From the NCBI RefSeq assembly GCF_002088235.1, contig NZ_AQQV01000001.1:744001-808000 (forward strand): a DNA stretch of 64,000 bases, in the 5' to 3' direction. Shown here piece by piece: positions 54,624 through 63,252 of the stretch. The DNA is from Oceanococcus atlanticus (GTDB taxonomy: Bacteria > Pseudomonadota > Gammaproteobacteria > Nevskiales > Oceanococcaceae). How positions within the stretch are numbered: the first letter of the stretch is position 1; every line of letters begins with the position of its first letter. The position numbers and the translations under genes are program-made. The notes under the pieces are model-generated. The model saw only the letters and a list, made by a program, of their open reading frames with translations. It was not told the DNA's origin and did not search any database.

Positions 54624-56753
54624 TCAGGCGCGCTGTATGCGATAGCAGTAGTGGATGCGCGGTCGCCGTTTGAAGTCCTCGGGCAAGGTGGCCGCCGTGA
54701 TGTCACGGATGACCAGATCGCTCAGCGCCGCCTCGTCCAGCTTGAAACGGCGGAAATTGTTGGAGAAGAACAGCTCGCCTCCAGGCCGCAACAAGGTCAC
54801 CGCCTGGCGGATCAGGCTCACATGATCGCGCTGGATATCGAGCGTATCCTGCATGCGCTTGGAGCGCGAAAAGGTCGGCGGATCCATGAAGATCAAACCA
54901 TAGCGTTTGCTCGCCGGGTCCTTGGCCTGTTCGGCCAGCCAGTGCAGACAATCGGCCTGCACGAACTGGTGCTGATTGCCGTGCAGGCCGTTGAGCAGCA
55001 GATTGCGCTTGGCCCACGACAGATAGGTGCGCGACATGTCCACCGTGGTGCTCGACTTGGCCCCACCTGCAACCATGTGCAGCGTGGCAACACCGGTGTA
55101 GGCGAACAGGTTCAGCACGTGCCGGTCCGGGGCTTGGCGTCCGAGCTCCGCACGCACGCTGCGATGATCAAGAAACAGGCCGGTGTCGAGGTAATCGGTG
55201 AAGTTGACCAGCAACTTCAACCCGCCTTCCTGGACCACGTGGAAATCACCATCGCGCCCCAGCTTTTCATATTGCGCCTGACCACGCTGGCGTTGGCGCG
55301 TCTTCACCACCACACGCTGCGGCGGCAGGTCCAGCACCCGCCGCACACCATCAACGACCTGCTGCAAACGCTCGGCAGCAACCGCGTCAGGCAGCTTGGC
55401 CGGCGCCGCATATTCCTGGATGACGGCCCACAACGCATCGCCGTGATACAGATCGACTGCGGCCGCATATTCGGGCAAATCAGCATCGTAGAGGCGATAG
55501 CAATCGACCCCTTCGCGCAATGCCCAGCGACGCAGATGCTTGTGATTCTTGCCCAAGCGATTGATCAGATCGGGGGCCGGCTCGACGGTCGGCTCAGCAA
55601 GCGTTTCCGCCACGGGCTGGCGCGGCGCCGGCGACGCCGCGAGGGGTCGCGTATGCGTGCTCAGGTCGAACAGCTGAACCTGCATATAGCGTTTGCCGCG
55701 ACTGACTTTCAGCACCTGCTGCGCCTTGCCACGCCAGGCCCGCCCCTGGGTTTCGCCGGACTCGCTGCGGTGTACCACCTGCCAACCCTCAAAACGGCTG
55801 CGCGCAGCATGCTCGACCGCGGCCTGCTGGGCACTGTCATCACGCGACGGGCAGACCAGCAAAACACCGCTGGCGGCTGGCGGCTTCATCTTCCAGGCGC
55901 CCTGATCATGCCACTGCACCCAGGCTTCAAGACCGAGGGCTTTGGCGTGTCGACGCGCCCGCCCCAAACGCTTGAGATCGGGCTCGTAGACATGGATGCG
56001 CGGATGCTGCTCATCCGGTGCGGCGTGCTGGGCCTGACGCGCCTCGTCGCACAGGCGCTGCCATCGCGCCGGTACATGGCCGAGCCAGCCAGCAAAACCG
56101 AAATCATGTTTGAGCAAGCCGGGCGCGGCCGCCGAGGCGCGCATTGCCGCCTGGGCGATGACATCCACATGGGCGGCTCCGGCGATCACCACGTCGGCCG
56201 GCCACTGCTTGAGCACGCCCAGCACCAGCGCCGCATCAATGCCATCGCCCACGGCGCCGGAAGGTGTTTCGGCCTTCCACACGCCGGTAAGGTCAGTGGC
56301 CAGCTGGACCGACTGACGGTGCACGAACAGATCAATGCGCAGATCCGGGCTGCGCATCCGAATCGACGGGCGCTGATCAAAGCGCGCGCGAAACTGATCA
56401 ACAATGGCATCCTTGGCCCGCAAGGCCGCGAAATGCGGCTTGCCCAGCTCGGTGTCACGCAACTTGGCATCAATGCGCAGGGTACCGTCCACCGCCAGGT
56501 GCTCCGACCAGTCGACCTGCTGCACCCCGGCATACAGCTCATCCGGGGTGCGCGCCTGAAAACGCCCGAGTATCAGCAGCAAACGCTGATGCAACGCCGA
56601 ATACAGGCACACCCGGTAAGCCACATCCGCCGCCGTACTGCTGAACGCCACACCACCACGGGTGGGCTGCGGATCATCCACACCCAGGCGCGCCAGCTCA
56701 GCCGCGAGCAGCTGCTCAGCACCACGTGGACAGGTTGCGAAATATTCAGACAT
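54624..56753 (-). CDS. rlmKL: RlmKL-type 23S rRNA methyltransferase with degenerate RlmL half
   Basis: A 709-residue protein aligning end to end with E. coli RlmKL, which makes m2G2445 (N-terminal RlmL half) and m7G2069 (C-terminal RlmK half). The THUMP region (residues ~1-155, LRAKDAIVDQF, SPDLRIDLFVHR) is clear. The RlmK half is intact: NLFAYTG at 548, TTVDMSRTYLSWA, DPPTFSRSK at 624. In the RlmL half, where E. coli has LDPMCGSGT this protein has VIAGAAHVDVI (~189-199), and where E. coli has NPPYGERL it has VCPSRDDS (~300-307), so SAM binding and catalysis there are probably lost. ATG 56753 was chosen over the frame to 56798. Confidence 0.9.
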   Translation of the reverse strand: MSEYFATCPRGAEQLLAAELARLGVDDPQPTRGGVAFSSTAADVAYRVCLYSALHQRLLLILGRFQARTPDELYAGVQQVDWSEHLAVDGTLRIDAKLRDTELGKPHFAALRAKDAIVDQFRARFDQRPSIRMRSPDLRIDLFVHRQSVQLATDLTGVWKAETPSGAVGDGIDAALVLGVLKQWPADVVIAGAAHVDVIAQAAMRASAAAPGLLKHDFGFAGWLGHVPARWQRLCDEARQAQHAAPDEQHPRIHVYEPDLKRLGRARRHAKALGLEAWVQWHDQGAWKMKPPAASGVLLVCPSRDDSAQQAAVEHAARSRFEGWQVVHRSESGETQGRAWRGKAQQVLKVSRGKRYMQVQLFDLSTHTRPLAASPAPRQPVAETLAEPTVEPAPDLINRLGKNHKHLRRWALREGVDCYRLYDADLPEYAAAVDLYHGDALWAVIQEYAAPAKLPDAVAAERLQQVVDGVRRVLDLPPQRVVVKTRQRQRGQAQYEKLGRDGDFHVVQEGGLKLLVNFTDYLDTGLFLDHRSVRAELGRQAPDRHVLNLFAYTGVATLHMVAGGAKSSTTVDMSRTYLSWAKRNLLLNGLHGNQHQFVQADCLHWLAEQAKDPASKRYGLIFMDPPTFSRSKRMQDTLDIQRDHVSLIRQAVTLLRPGGELFFSNNFRRFKLDEAALSDLVIRDITAATLPEDFKRRPRIHYCYRIQRA

Positions 56754-56788
56754 GGCGCGCACAAAGCGGGGAACAGCGCCTAGTGTAG

Positions 56789-57064
56789 TCAACGGCACAG
56801 GCTATGGCTGAACGTCAGAGGTTGATTGCCACGTTGATAATAGAAATCCTGGCACCGGCACGCGGCCTGGCCACGCGCGTCAACCTCGCAATCGCTGGGG
56901 CAACGCATGAACTTCTCGCCACCCACACAGACAATTCTCAGCGGTGCAGGCGTTGGCCCGACAGGGGTGGCTGCGCCAGGCCGCCAGCGCCCGTCCGGCC
57001 ACAGCAAGACCACCAGCACAAGTGCCGCAATGGCCATCCAGCGCAGCCCCCAGCGTATCTTCAC
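56789..57064 (-). CDS. Small exported Cys-rich protein
   Basis: A 91-residue protein of unknown function. The N-terminal signal or anchor (WMAIAALVLVVLLWP) is followed by a Pro/Gly linker and a compact C-terminal part with six cysteines (IVCVGGEKFMRC, CEVDARGQAACRC, final Cys), suggesting a disulfide-rich periplasmic domain. Start: GTG 57064 includes the basic residues before the hydrophobic stretch; ATG 57037 is the alternative. It lies 35 bases before rlmKL on the same strand and is divergent from the next gene (37 bases). Cys pattern and signal argue for a real gene. Confidence 0.6.
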   Translation of the reverse strand: MKIRWGLRWMAIAALVLVVLLWPDGRWRPGAATPVGPTPAPLRIVCVGGEKFMRCPSDCEVDARGQAACRCQDFYYQRGNQPLTFSHSLCR

Positions 57065-57101
57065 GGTCTACAATACAAGGCCAGCACACAGCCCTCCGGT
57101 T

Positions 57102-57683
57102 ATGGACGAACGCGTCAAACGCGCCCTGCAGCAATGGCCTAACGTACCCGATGTCTACGGCTGGCTCAGCCTGACCCGACGCGGCCAGTGGCTGCTGCGC
57201 AATGAATCTGTGACCAACCCCAACCTGATTGCGTTCATCAACCGCAATTACGGCCCGCTCGATGACGGTGGCTACGCCTTCCAGAATGGTCCGCAACGGG
57301 TGCATGTGGCTCTCGAAGCCACACCGTGGATTGCGCGCATCGCCCAGCCCGAGGCGGACAGACTAGCGTTGGAAGACCATACCGGGCAGCCGCTGGATGT
57401 CATTGAGCGCTTCTGGATCAGCGCAGATGGCGATGTCATCGCGCAAACTGCGCGCGGCCCTGCACTGGTTCACGATCAGGACCTGATGGCGCTGACCCGC
57501 TGGTTGCGCGACAAGGACGGCCACAGCCTCTCCGACGAAGCCCTGCCTGAGGTGCTGGACAAGCCTGAAAACGCAGGTCTGACGGTGCTTTTGGGCAAAG
57601 ACCCTATTGCGGTGAAGCATCTGGGCAACACCACGTTGACCGCCCACTTCGGCTTTGAAGCGCAGCCACAAAAACCGGCCTGA
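57102..57683 (+). CDS. Conserved hypothetical protein, DUF-type
   Basis: A 193-residue protein without signal or membrane segment. It opens with WPNVPDVYGWLSLTRRGQWLL, continues with INRNYGPLDDGGYAFQNGPQRVHVALE, and ends with a domain carrying DGDVIAQTARGP. This arrangement resembles an uncharacterised proteobacterial family I cannot name with certainty. It has no evident catalytic motif. The frame is open upstream to 56907, but ATG 57102 fits the conserved start and the divergent small gene. The ribosome site is weak. Confidence 0.68.
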   Translation: MDERVKRALQQWPNVPDVYGWLSLTRRGQWLLRNESVTNPNLIAFINRNYGPLDDGGYAFQNGPQRVHVALEATPWIARIAQPEADRLALEDHTGQPLDVIERFWISADGDVIAQTARGPALVHDQDLMALTRWLRDKDGHSLSDEALPEVLDKPENAGLTVLLGKDPIAVKHLGNTTLTAHFGFEAQPQKPA

Positions 57684-57785
57684 CCAACTTAGCCCCACGT
57701 ACGTCAAGTGCAGTATTGCCAAGGTCACAGGACTGCCGCATAGTCAGCGGACCATTTCTCCTCCCAACCACAAACGGATTTGACC

Positions 57786-58529
57786 ATGTTCAAACACACT
57801 GTGGCCGCCGCTGCATTGCTGGCGAGCGGCAGCGCACTGGCCGCCGATGACGCGATTCTGTTCAACAGCCTCAACGCCCGTTACATCGACTCCGAGCTGG
57901 GCAATTTGAGCGGTGACGGATACGGCATCGACCTCAACGTTGCTTTGACCGAATACCTGTTCGCAACGGTGGATTACTCCACCCGCACCTTTGACGACTC
58001 CACCGGCGATGCCGACCTGGAATTCTTCTCAGGCGGTCTGGGCATGAACTTTGCCCTTAACGAAGCGCGCACCGTGCAGCTCTACGCTGCTGCAACCTGG
58101 GAACAGATTGACCTCGACGTGGCCACCTCCGCCGGTGGCGGCGATGGCGGCGACGGTGGCGGTAACGCACTGTGCGACAGCCCGCTGGGCGGTTTGCTCG
58201 GTTTGCTGGGCATTTGCGACGCCATGGCCGGACAAACCACCTCCAAGGCCCTGGTCCTGCCGTCCAATGGCCGCACCGACGGCTACGGTCTGACCGGCGG
58301 CATCCGTGCCCTGGTCTTCGACAATCTCGAAGTCAACGCGCAATACAAGTACCGCGAATACGACAGCGACGAAGAGACCCTGTACGGCGCTGGCGTGGGC
58401 TACAACTTCGGTAACTGGGTCGTGTTGGCCCGCTACGAAAGCTACGAAGAACTGGATCTCGACGAGTGGAGCGTGGGTGTGGGCTACACCTTCGGCAAAA
58501 CCGCCGGCGATTCCGGCAGCATCTGGTAA
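57786..58529 (+). CDS. Outer-membrane beta-barrel protein with Gly/Cys-rich loop
   Basis: A 247-residue protein: signal peptide (AAAALLASGSALA), then amphipathic strands of an 8- to 10-stranded barrel (GYGIDLNVALTEYLFATVDYS, NWVVLARYESYEELDLDEW, VGVGYTFGK). Between strands, residues ~115-150 form a low-complexity insert with GGGDGGDGGG, Cys130 and Cys144, probably a disulfide-closed extracellular loop. The protein most resembles porin-like or OmpA-like barrels of unknown role. ATG 57786 was chosen over a TTG six bases upstream. A strong terminator follows. Confidence 0.78.
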   Translation: MFKHTVAAAALLASGSALAADDAILFNSLNARYIDSELGNLSGDGYGIDLNVALTEYLFATVDYSTRTFDDSTGDADLEFFSGGLGMNFALNEARTVQLYAAATWEQIDLDVATSAGGGDGGDGGGNALCDSPLGGLLGLLGICDAMAGQTTSKALVLPSNGRTDGYGLTGGIRALVFDNLEVNAQYKYREYDSDEETLYGAGVGYNFGNWVVLARYESYEELDLDEWSVGVGYTFGKTAGDSGSIW

Positions 58530-58541
58530 ACCCCAAGACGT

Positions 58542-58579
58542 AAAAAAACCCCAGCCGGTTCAGCCCGCTGGGGTTTTTT
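58542..58579. terminator. Bidirectional rho-independent terminator
   Basis: Stem CCCCAGC (58549-58555) with GCTGGGG (58567-58573), preceded by seven A and followed by six T. It lies between the convergent barrel gene and the small membrane-protein gene whose stop is at 58581, and serves both. Confidence 0.92.
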
Positions 58580-58580
58580 C

Positions 58581-58745
58581 TTACCAGCGATCGCTGTCTT
58601 CGTCGTCATCATCCCAGCGTCGCAGTTTGGCCGGGTCAATGTCACGCTCACGCCGCGACAGTATCTGCAGCAGGCGGTAAGCGGTCACGAAGGTGCCGGC
58701 CAGGAACAGGCCGATCAGCAGCAAGACCAGCAAAAACGTGCTCAC
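58581..58745 (-). CDS. 54-residue single-span membrane protein
   Basis: The translation begins VSTFLLVLLLIGLFLAG (GTG as first codon), continues through one membrane helix and ends in a basic then acidic tail (RRERDIDPAKLRRWDDDDED, then SDRW). The GTG overlaps the stop of the short asparaginase gene by four bases (GTGA), the same arrangement used by the cyclase gene upstream in this operon, which supports translation. It ends two bases before the terminator. A short cytoplasmic tail suggests a partner-binding or regulatory role; unknown. Confidence 0.75.
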   Translation of the reverse strand: MSTFLLVLLLIGLFLAGTFVTAYRLLQILSRRERDIDPAKLRRWDDDDEDSDRW

Positions 58746-59230
58746 TGGCTTGCTTCGAAACGGCCCTCGGCCCGATTTTTGACGCTTTTGCGCGGGTCAA
58801 AAACCTGGCCGTTCATGGCCACATAAACGCCGGCCGGGTGGCTCATCGCCACGCCCAGCGCAAATCCGACATTGAAAACCGCATCGGTGATGCGAAAACG
58901 CGCCGGCTGCATGGCGCCGGTCAGCACCACGGTTTTATCCGCGCAATCGCCCAGAGCCAGAGCGGTATCGATCATGGTGTCGGTGCCGTGGGTAATCAGT
59001 ATGCGCTGATGGCTATCCTGCTGGACTGCCTCACGAACTCGTGCACGGTCCTCGTCGGTCATTTCCAGACTGTCTTTGCGCAGCAGGGACTGGACCTCAA
59101 AACTCAAGGTCACACCGGCTTCCTGCAGTATCGGTTCGATCTGCGGATCGCCGATCTGAAAATCACTTTTGGCGTCGTAGTACACCTTGTCGATGGTGCC
59201 ACCGGTGGTAAAAATCTTGATGTCGCTCAT
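58742..59230 (-). CDS. Asparaginase-domain protein, N-terminal domain only
   Basis: A 162-residue protein matching the N-terminal half of L-asparaginase. The first catalytic motif TTGGTIDK (Thr12) and second motif ITHGTDTMIDTA (Thr83, Asp84) are intact, but the C-terminal domain of classical ~330-residue enzymes is missing and the Lys-containing segment VVLVGAMRP is VVLTGAMQP. Stand-alone proteins of this length exist as a separate subgroup, so it need not be broken. Activity on Asn or other amides is unproven. ATG 59230 was chosen over a TTG at 59242. It lies 19 bases after the cyclase gene. Confidence 0.82.
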   Translation of the reverse strand: MSDIKIFTTGGTIDKVYYDAKSDFQIGDPQIEPILQEAGVTLSFEVQSLLRKDSLEMTDEDRARVREAVQQDSHQRILITHGTDTMIDTALALGDCADKTVVLTGAMQPARFRITDAVFNVGFALGVAMSHPAGVYVAMNGQVFDPRKSVKNRAEGRFEASQ

Positions 59231-59249
59231 GCCTGGGCTCAATACGGGT

Positions 59250-60557
59250 TCACAAGGCGGGCAAAAGCCAGGTCTGGACCGGCTCTACAAAACCTTTCAG
59301 GCGCATCAGCTCGCCGCTGACAAAACGCCCCTGGTCCTCAACCTGGGCCAGTGTGTCGTCATCACACAGAATCTCGCCCGGCGCGGCATTCTGGCACAGC
59401 CGTGCCGCTAGATTGACCGCGCGACCTACCGCCACGTATTCCAGTCGCTGCTGTCCGATCACCCCGACGCTGACCTGCCCGCTGGCCACGCCGACGCCCA
59501 GCCCCAGGGCAATCCCGCGCTGTGCAAAAAGCTGTTCACAACGCCGACGGATACACGCCGCCATATGCAACGCCTGACGCGCATGCCCATCCACCGGCAG
59601 CGGGGCGCCGAGCAGCAACAACACGCCATCGCCTGCGTAATCCTTGATGGTAGCGCCGTGGGCCGCCGCTTCGATACCGACCTGATCATAGAAATCCTGC
59701 AGCACGGCGATCACTTCGGCGGAATCCCGATTGGACGCGAAATCGGTGTAACCACGCAGATCGCAGGCCACCGCGGCCACCGGCAGCTTCTGCTGCTGCA
59801 TGGCCCGGACCAGCCCGTCACGACGCACCAGTTCGGCCACCGATGGCGACAGGAAGCGACGCAGAAACTGGCCACGCTGACCCTGCAGCACGTGGTACTG
59901 CACCGCCGCGATCAGAAACACCATCAAACCCAGCGCCGAACTGAACGACGCCAGCGGCGGCGGCAGCAACAAGCCGGCCGCGATCAGGGGAGCAGCCATG
60001 GCGATGCCGCCCAGCCGCACCACCTCAGCATGATCGGGCTTGCGATTGAGGGTGATCAGTGTGCCGTCAATCACGCACAGCACGGCCAGCACAAAGGGTG
60101 TGGCAAACAGCCAGAACTCGGGTTGGGCAACCCATCCCGGCCGGCCCAGAGCACCCAGAAAATACTCCGCACGCAAATCGTTAAACCACATACCCAACAG
60201 GGCATAGATCACGGCAAAAACCTGGGCCATACGGAATTGCAAGTCACCAAAGCGGGTACGCAAGGCACCGGCCGGCACGGTGCGTCGAATGCGCAATATC
60301 CATTCCGCACCAAAAATCATGCTCAAGGCGCTGGCGCAGGGCGCCAGATAAGACATCCAGGGCAAGTCTTGCGGCGCGTAAGGACGCACGAACGTCACAT
60401 TCAGAAAGATCGCTGCGCCGATGCTGAGCAGAAACGCCGACAGCATGCGCGTGGTCAACGAGCGCGCATCGGCGACCAAAAAGGCCACCCCCATACCCAG
60501 TGCAATGATCACGCAGACCAGCGCGGAGCTGTCCACATTGACCAGCACGCCGCTCAC
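59250..60557 (-). CDS. Membrane adenylate/guanylate cyclase
   Basis: A 435-residue class III cyclase. The N-terminal ~235 residues have six or seven predicted membrane helices, and the cyclase domain follows (VAAVACDLRGYTDF with the first metal Asp, KDYAGDGVLLLLGAP with the second, then GVGVASGQVSVGVIG and YVAVGRAVNLAARLC). ATP or GTP specificity is not clear, but cAMP is the usual product. The GTG at 60557 overlaps the stop of the histidine kinase by four bases. Pairing with a kinase and an asparaginase domain is unusual. Confidence 0.87.
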   Translation of the reverse strand: MSGVLVNVDSSALVCVIIALGMGVAFLVADARSLTTRMLSAFLLSIGAAIFLNVTFVRPYAPQDLPWMSYLAPCASALSMIFGAEWILRIRRTVPAGALRTRFGDLQFRMAQVFAVIYALLGMWFNDLRAEYFLGALGRPGWVAQPEFWLFATPFVLAVLCVIDGTLITLNRKPDHAEVVRLGGIAMAAPLIAAGLLLPPPLASFSSALGLMVFLIAAVQYHVLQGQRGQFLRRFLSPSVAELVRRDGLVRAMQQQKLPVAAVACDLRGYTDFASNRDSAEVIAVLQDFYDQVGIEAAAHGATIKDYAGDGVLLLLGAPLPVDGHARQALHMAACIRRRCEQLFAQRGIALGLGVGVASGQVSVGVIGQQRLEYVAVGRAVNLAARLCQNAAPGEILCDDDTLAQVEDQGRFVSGELMRLKGFVEPVQTWLLPAL

Positions 60558-61402
60558 GTCGCGGTGTCGCCCTGCCCGGCCGGCAGGGTGAAGCTGAAAC
60601 AGGCGCCCTGCCCGGCACTGGACTGCACATCGATGGTCCCGCCATGCCGTTCGATAATGCGCTGGCAGGTGGCGAGACCAATACCGGTGCCCTCAATCTC
60701 ATCACGCGCATGTAAACGACTGAACATCTGGAAGATGCGCTGCTGATGTTCCGGCGCAATCCCCATACCGTTGTCCTCGACACGGATACGCCACAGGCCA
60801 GCTTCACGCTGGGCGCTGATTTTCACCAGGGGCCGCTGATCCGAGCGGTATTTCAGTGCATTGGCGATAAGGTTCTGGAATACCCGGGCCATTTGCATCG
60901 CGTCAATCTGCGCCTGCGGCAGCGGCCCGACCTCGATTTCGGCATCGTTGTCGGCGATGAGTTGGGCCAGATTCTGCAGCGCCCGATCCACAGCCGGACG
61001 CAAACTCTGGACTTCGGCATCCAGCGCCTGCGCGCGTGAAAATTCCAGCAGGTTGTCGATCAACTGACGCATCCGCACAGTCGCATCCAGCGCCGTACTG
61101 AGGTAATCATGCGCCGCATCGTCGAGTTGCGCGCCATACCGGCGACGCAGCAACCCCAGGTAATTGGCCACGATGCGCAGCGGTTCCTTGAGATCATGCG
61201 AGGCTACGAAAGCGAACTGCTCCATCTCCTGGCGCTGACTTTCAGCCGCCAGCTTTTCGGCCGCCAACTGATCACGCAGCGCCTGAATTTGCGCCAGCAA
61301 TTCGGTCTCGCGCGCGTCGTCGCCCAATCCTCGCTCCTGCACCTTTATCCCGTCAGCAACATTAGCAGAACCGGTGCGTGGACAGTTGTTACAATTCGCC
61401 AT
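60554..61402 (-). CDS. Histidine kinase without sensor domain
   Basis: A 282-residue kinase of the phytochrome-like HisKA class: a short N-terminus (MANCNNCPRTG, two Cys), a coiled coil (~30-62), HisKA with His69 in ASHDLKEPLR, and HATPase with NLIANALKYRS, DNGMGIAPEH and GTGIGLATCQ. No membrane segment or PAS domain, so it is a soluble kinase probably sensing through the N-terminal Cys pair or a partner. The start ATG 61402 is only 17 bases from the divergent acyl-CoA synthetase start; GTG 61342 would remove the Cys pair. First gene of a four-gene operon; no response regulator follows. Confidence 0.85.
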   Translation of the reverse strand: MANCNNCPRTGSANVADGIKVQERGLGDDARETELLAQIQALRDQLAAEKLAAESQRQEMEQFAFVASHDLKEPLRIVANYLGLLRRRYGAQLDDAAHDYLSTALDATVRMRQLIDNLLEFSRAQALDAEVQSLRPAVDRALQNLAQLIADNDAEIEVGPLPQAQIDAMQMARVFQNLIANALKYRSDQRPLVKISAQREAGLWRIRVEDNGMGIAPEHQQRIFQMFSRLHARDEIEGTGIGLATCQRIIERHGGTIDVQSSAGQGACFSFTLPAGQGDTAT

Positions 61403-61419
61403 TCCGGCAGGCCCAGACT

Positions 61420-63252
61420 ATGAGCGACAAACCCAAGCAGCTCGACATCTCCAAGATTCATACCCTGGTTGATCTGTTCCAGGCCCGGGTGGCGGCCTCA
61501 CCAGGTCAACCCGCGTATCGGCAATATCTGCCGGGTTTGAATCGTTGGCACAGCTACACCTGGAATGATCTGGCCAGTCGGGTGAATGCCTGGTCGGCTT
61601 CGCTCGCCAACGAGCAGCTGGAACCCGGCGAGCGCATCGCCATCATGGCCAGCAACCGGCCGGATTGGATCGCCGCCGACATCGCCGCGCAAAGCTTGGG
61701 GCTGGTGGTGGTGGCGCTGTTCAGTGAAGACACCGCCGGCAGCGCCGGCTCCACGCTGGAGCATGCCGGGGCAAGCCTGCTGGTGGTCGAAGATCCGCAG
61801 TGGTGGCAGGCCATCAGCGCCAATCATGCGCTGCCTCAGATCAGGCGCGTGGTCGCGCTCAAACCGGCCTCCGGATACAACGACGATGAGCGCGTCATCG
61901 CGCTGTCCAACTGGCTGGACCAGACCGGCGCAGCACCGCGCAGCCGCCACCCGATCCAGGCCGACGATCTGGCCGTGATCTGCTACACCTCGGGGACCTC
62001 AGGCCAGCCCAAAGGCGTGATGCTCAGCCATCGCAACATACTCAGCAATGTCAAAGCCTGTCACCAGGTGATTCCCATGGTGGCCGGCGATATCGCGCTG
62101 TCTTTTCTGCCGCTGGCGCATATGTTTGAGCGCACAGCCGGCTACTACCATGCGATCCTGGCCGGCGCCGAGGTCGCCTTCAACCGCGATATCAAGCATC
62201 TGACCGACGATCTGCGCGAAGTGCGCCCGACCGTGCTGGTCTCGGTGCCACGCGTGTTCGAACGCTTCTACACCATGATCCAGCGTCGCGTGAAAAAACG
62301 CCCATGGTTGCTGCGCGTGATGTTCGATCTGGCCCGCGATGCGGGCTGGCGCCACTTTCTGTACGAACAGAAGCGCGGCCCGCGCCCGCCGCTGGATCAC
62401 CTGGGGCAAATGCTGGCCCGTCAATTCGGAAAAAGCGTGCTCGATGCCCTGGGTGGCCGCGTGCGCCTGGCCGTATCCGGCGGCGCACCGCTGTCGCCGG
62501 AGATCGCCAAAACCTTTATCGGACTCGGCCTGCCTATCGTTCAGGGCTACGGTCTGACCGAAGCTTCACCGGTGGTCAGCACCAACCATCCCGACGACAA
62601 CGATCCGGAAAGCGTGGGCCTACCGCTGCCCGGGGTGGAAACGCGGCGCGGCAGCAACGGCGAACTGCAGGTGCGCGGCCCCAACGTGATGCTTGGCTAC
62701 TGGCACGATGACGAAGCCACGGCCGCCGTGCTCAGCGCCGACGGCTGGCTGAGTACCGGCGACAAAATCAGCCGCTTGCACAGCGACCGCCTTTATGTGG
62801 TCGGGCGTATCAAGGAGCTGATCGTCATGTCGAATGGCGAGAAAGCCGCACCGGCCCTGCTGGAGCAGGAACTGATGCTCGACGAACTGGTCGAGCAGGT
62901 GATTGTGATCGGCGAAGCGCGACCGTTCCTGACCGCCCTGATCGTGCCCAATCAGGTGGCCCTGGACGAGTTCTGTCAGACCCAGGGCATGCACCAGAAT
63001 GATCCGGATCTTCTGCCCGCCCTGCTCGCCCGGCTCAAGCAGGATCTCGACAACCACCCGCGTTTTGCCCAGATTCATCGGGTGGCGCTGCTCGACGAGC
63101 CGTGGACCACCGACAACCACATGCTCACCCCAACCCACAAACCACGTCGGCGGCACATTCTGCAACGCTACGCCGAGCGCATCGATGCGCTGTATCGCGG
63201 CCACTTCTCGCCCGACGATACGGCGCTCAACTATCACGTGGATATCGGATGA
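61420..63252 (+). CDS. Long-chain acyl-CoA synthetase (AMP-forming)
   Basis: A 610-residue ANL-superfamily enzyme that activates fatty acids to acyl-CoA through an acyl-AMP. Motifs: P-loop YTSGTSGQPKGVML, VQGYGLTEASPVVS and WLSTGDKISRLHSDRLYVVGR. The C-terminal lysine domain is present, and the length and N-terminal segments fit the FadD15-like group. It is cytoplasmic or membrane-associated. ATG 61420 is preferred to the frame opening at 61378, which overlaps the kinase start. The stop overlaps the plsY start (ATGA), linking acyl-CoA supply to phospholipid synthesis. Confidence 0.92.
   Translation: MSDKPKQLDISKIHTLVDLFQARVAASPGQPAYRQYLPGLNRWHSYTWNDLASRVNAWSASLANEQLEPGERIAIMASNRPDWIAADIAAQSLGLVVVALFSEDTAGSAGSTLEHAGASLLVVEDPQWWQAISANHALPQIRRVVALKPASGYNDDERVIALSNWLDQTGAAPRSRHPIQADDLAVICYTSGTSGQPKGVMLSHRNILSNVKACHQVIPMVAGDIALSFLPLAHMFERTAGYYHAILAGAEVAFNRDIKHLTDDLREVRPTVLVSVPRVFERFYTMIQRRVKKRPWLLRVMFDLARDAGWRHFLYEQKRGPRPPLDHLGQMLARQFGKSVLDALGGRVRLAVSGGAPLSPEIAKTFIGLGLPIVQGYGLTEASPVVSTNHPDDNDPESVGLPLPGVETRRGSNGELQVRGPNVMLGYWHDDEATAAVLSADGWLSTGDKISRLHSDRLYVVGRIKELIVMSNGEKAAPALLEQELMLDELVEQVIVIGEARPFLTALIVPNQVALDEFCQTQGMHQNDPDLLPALLARLKQDLDNHPRFAQIHRVALLDEPWTTDNHMLTPTHKPRRRHILQRYAERIDALYRGHFSPDDTALNYHVDIG

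Noticed and set aside
54651-56783. 710-codon open frame antisense to rlmKL
   Set aside because: It is long only because the region is GC-rich; no motif or ribosome site, and the rlmKL frame has clear THUMP and RlmK domains.
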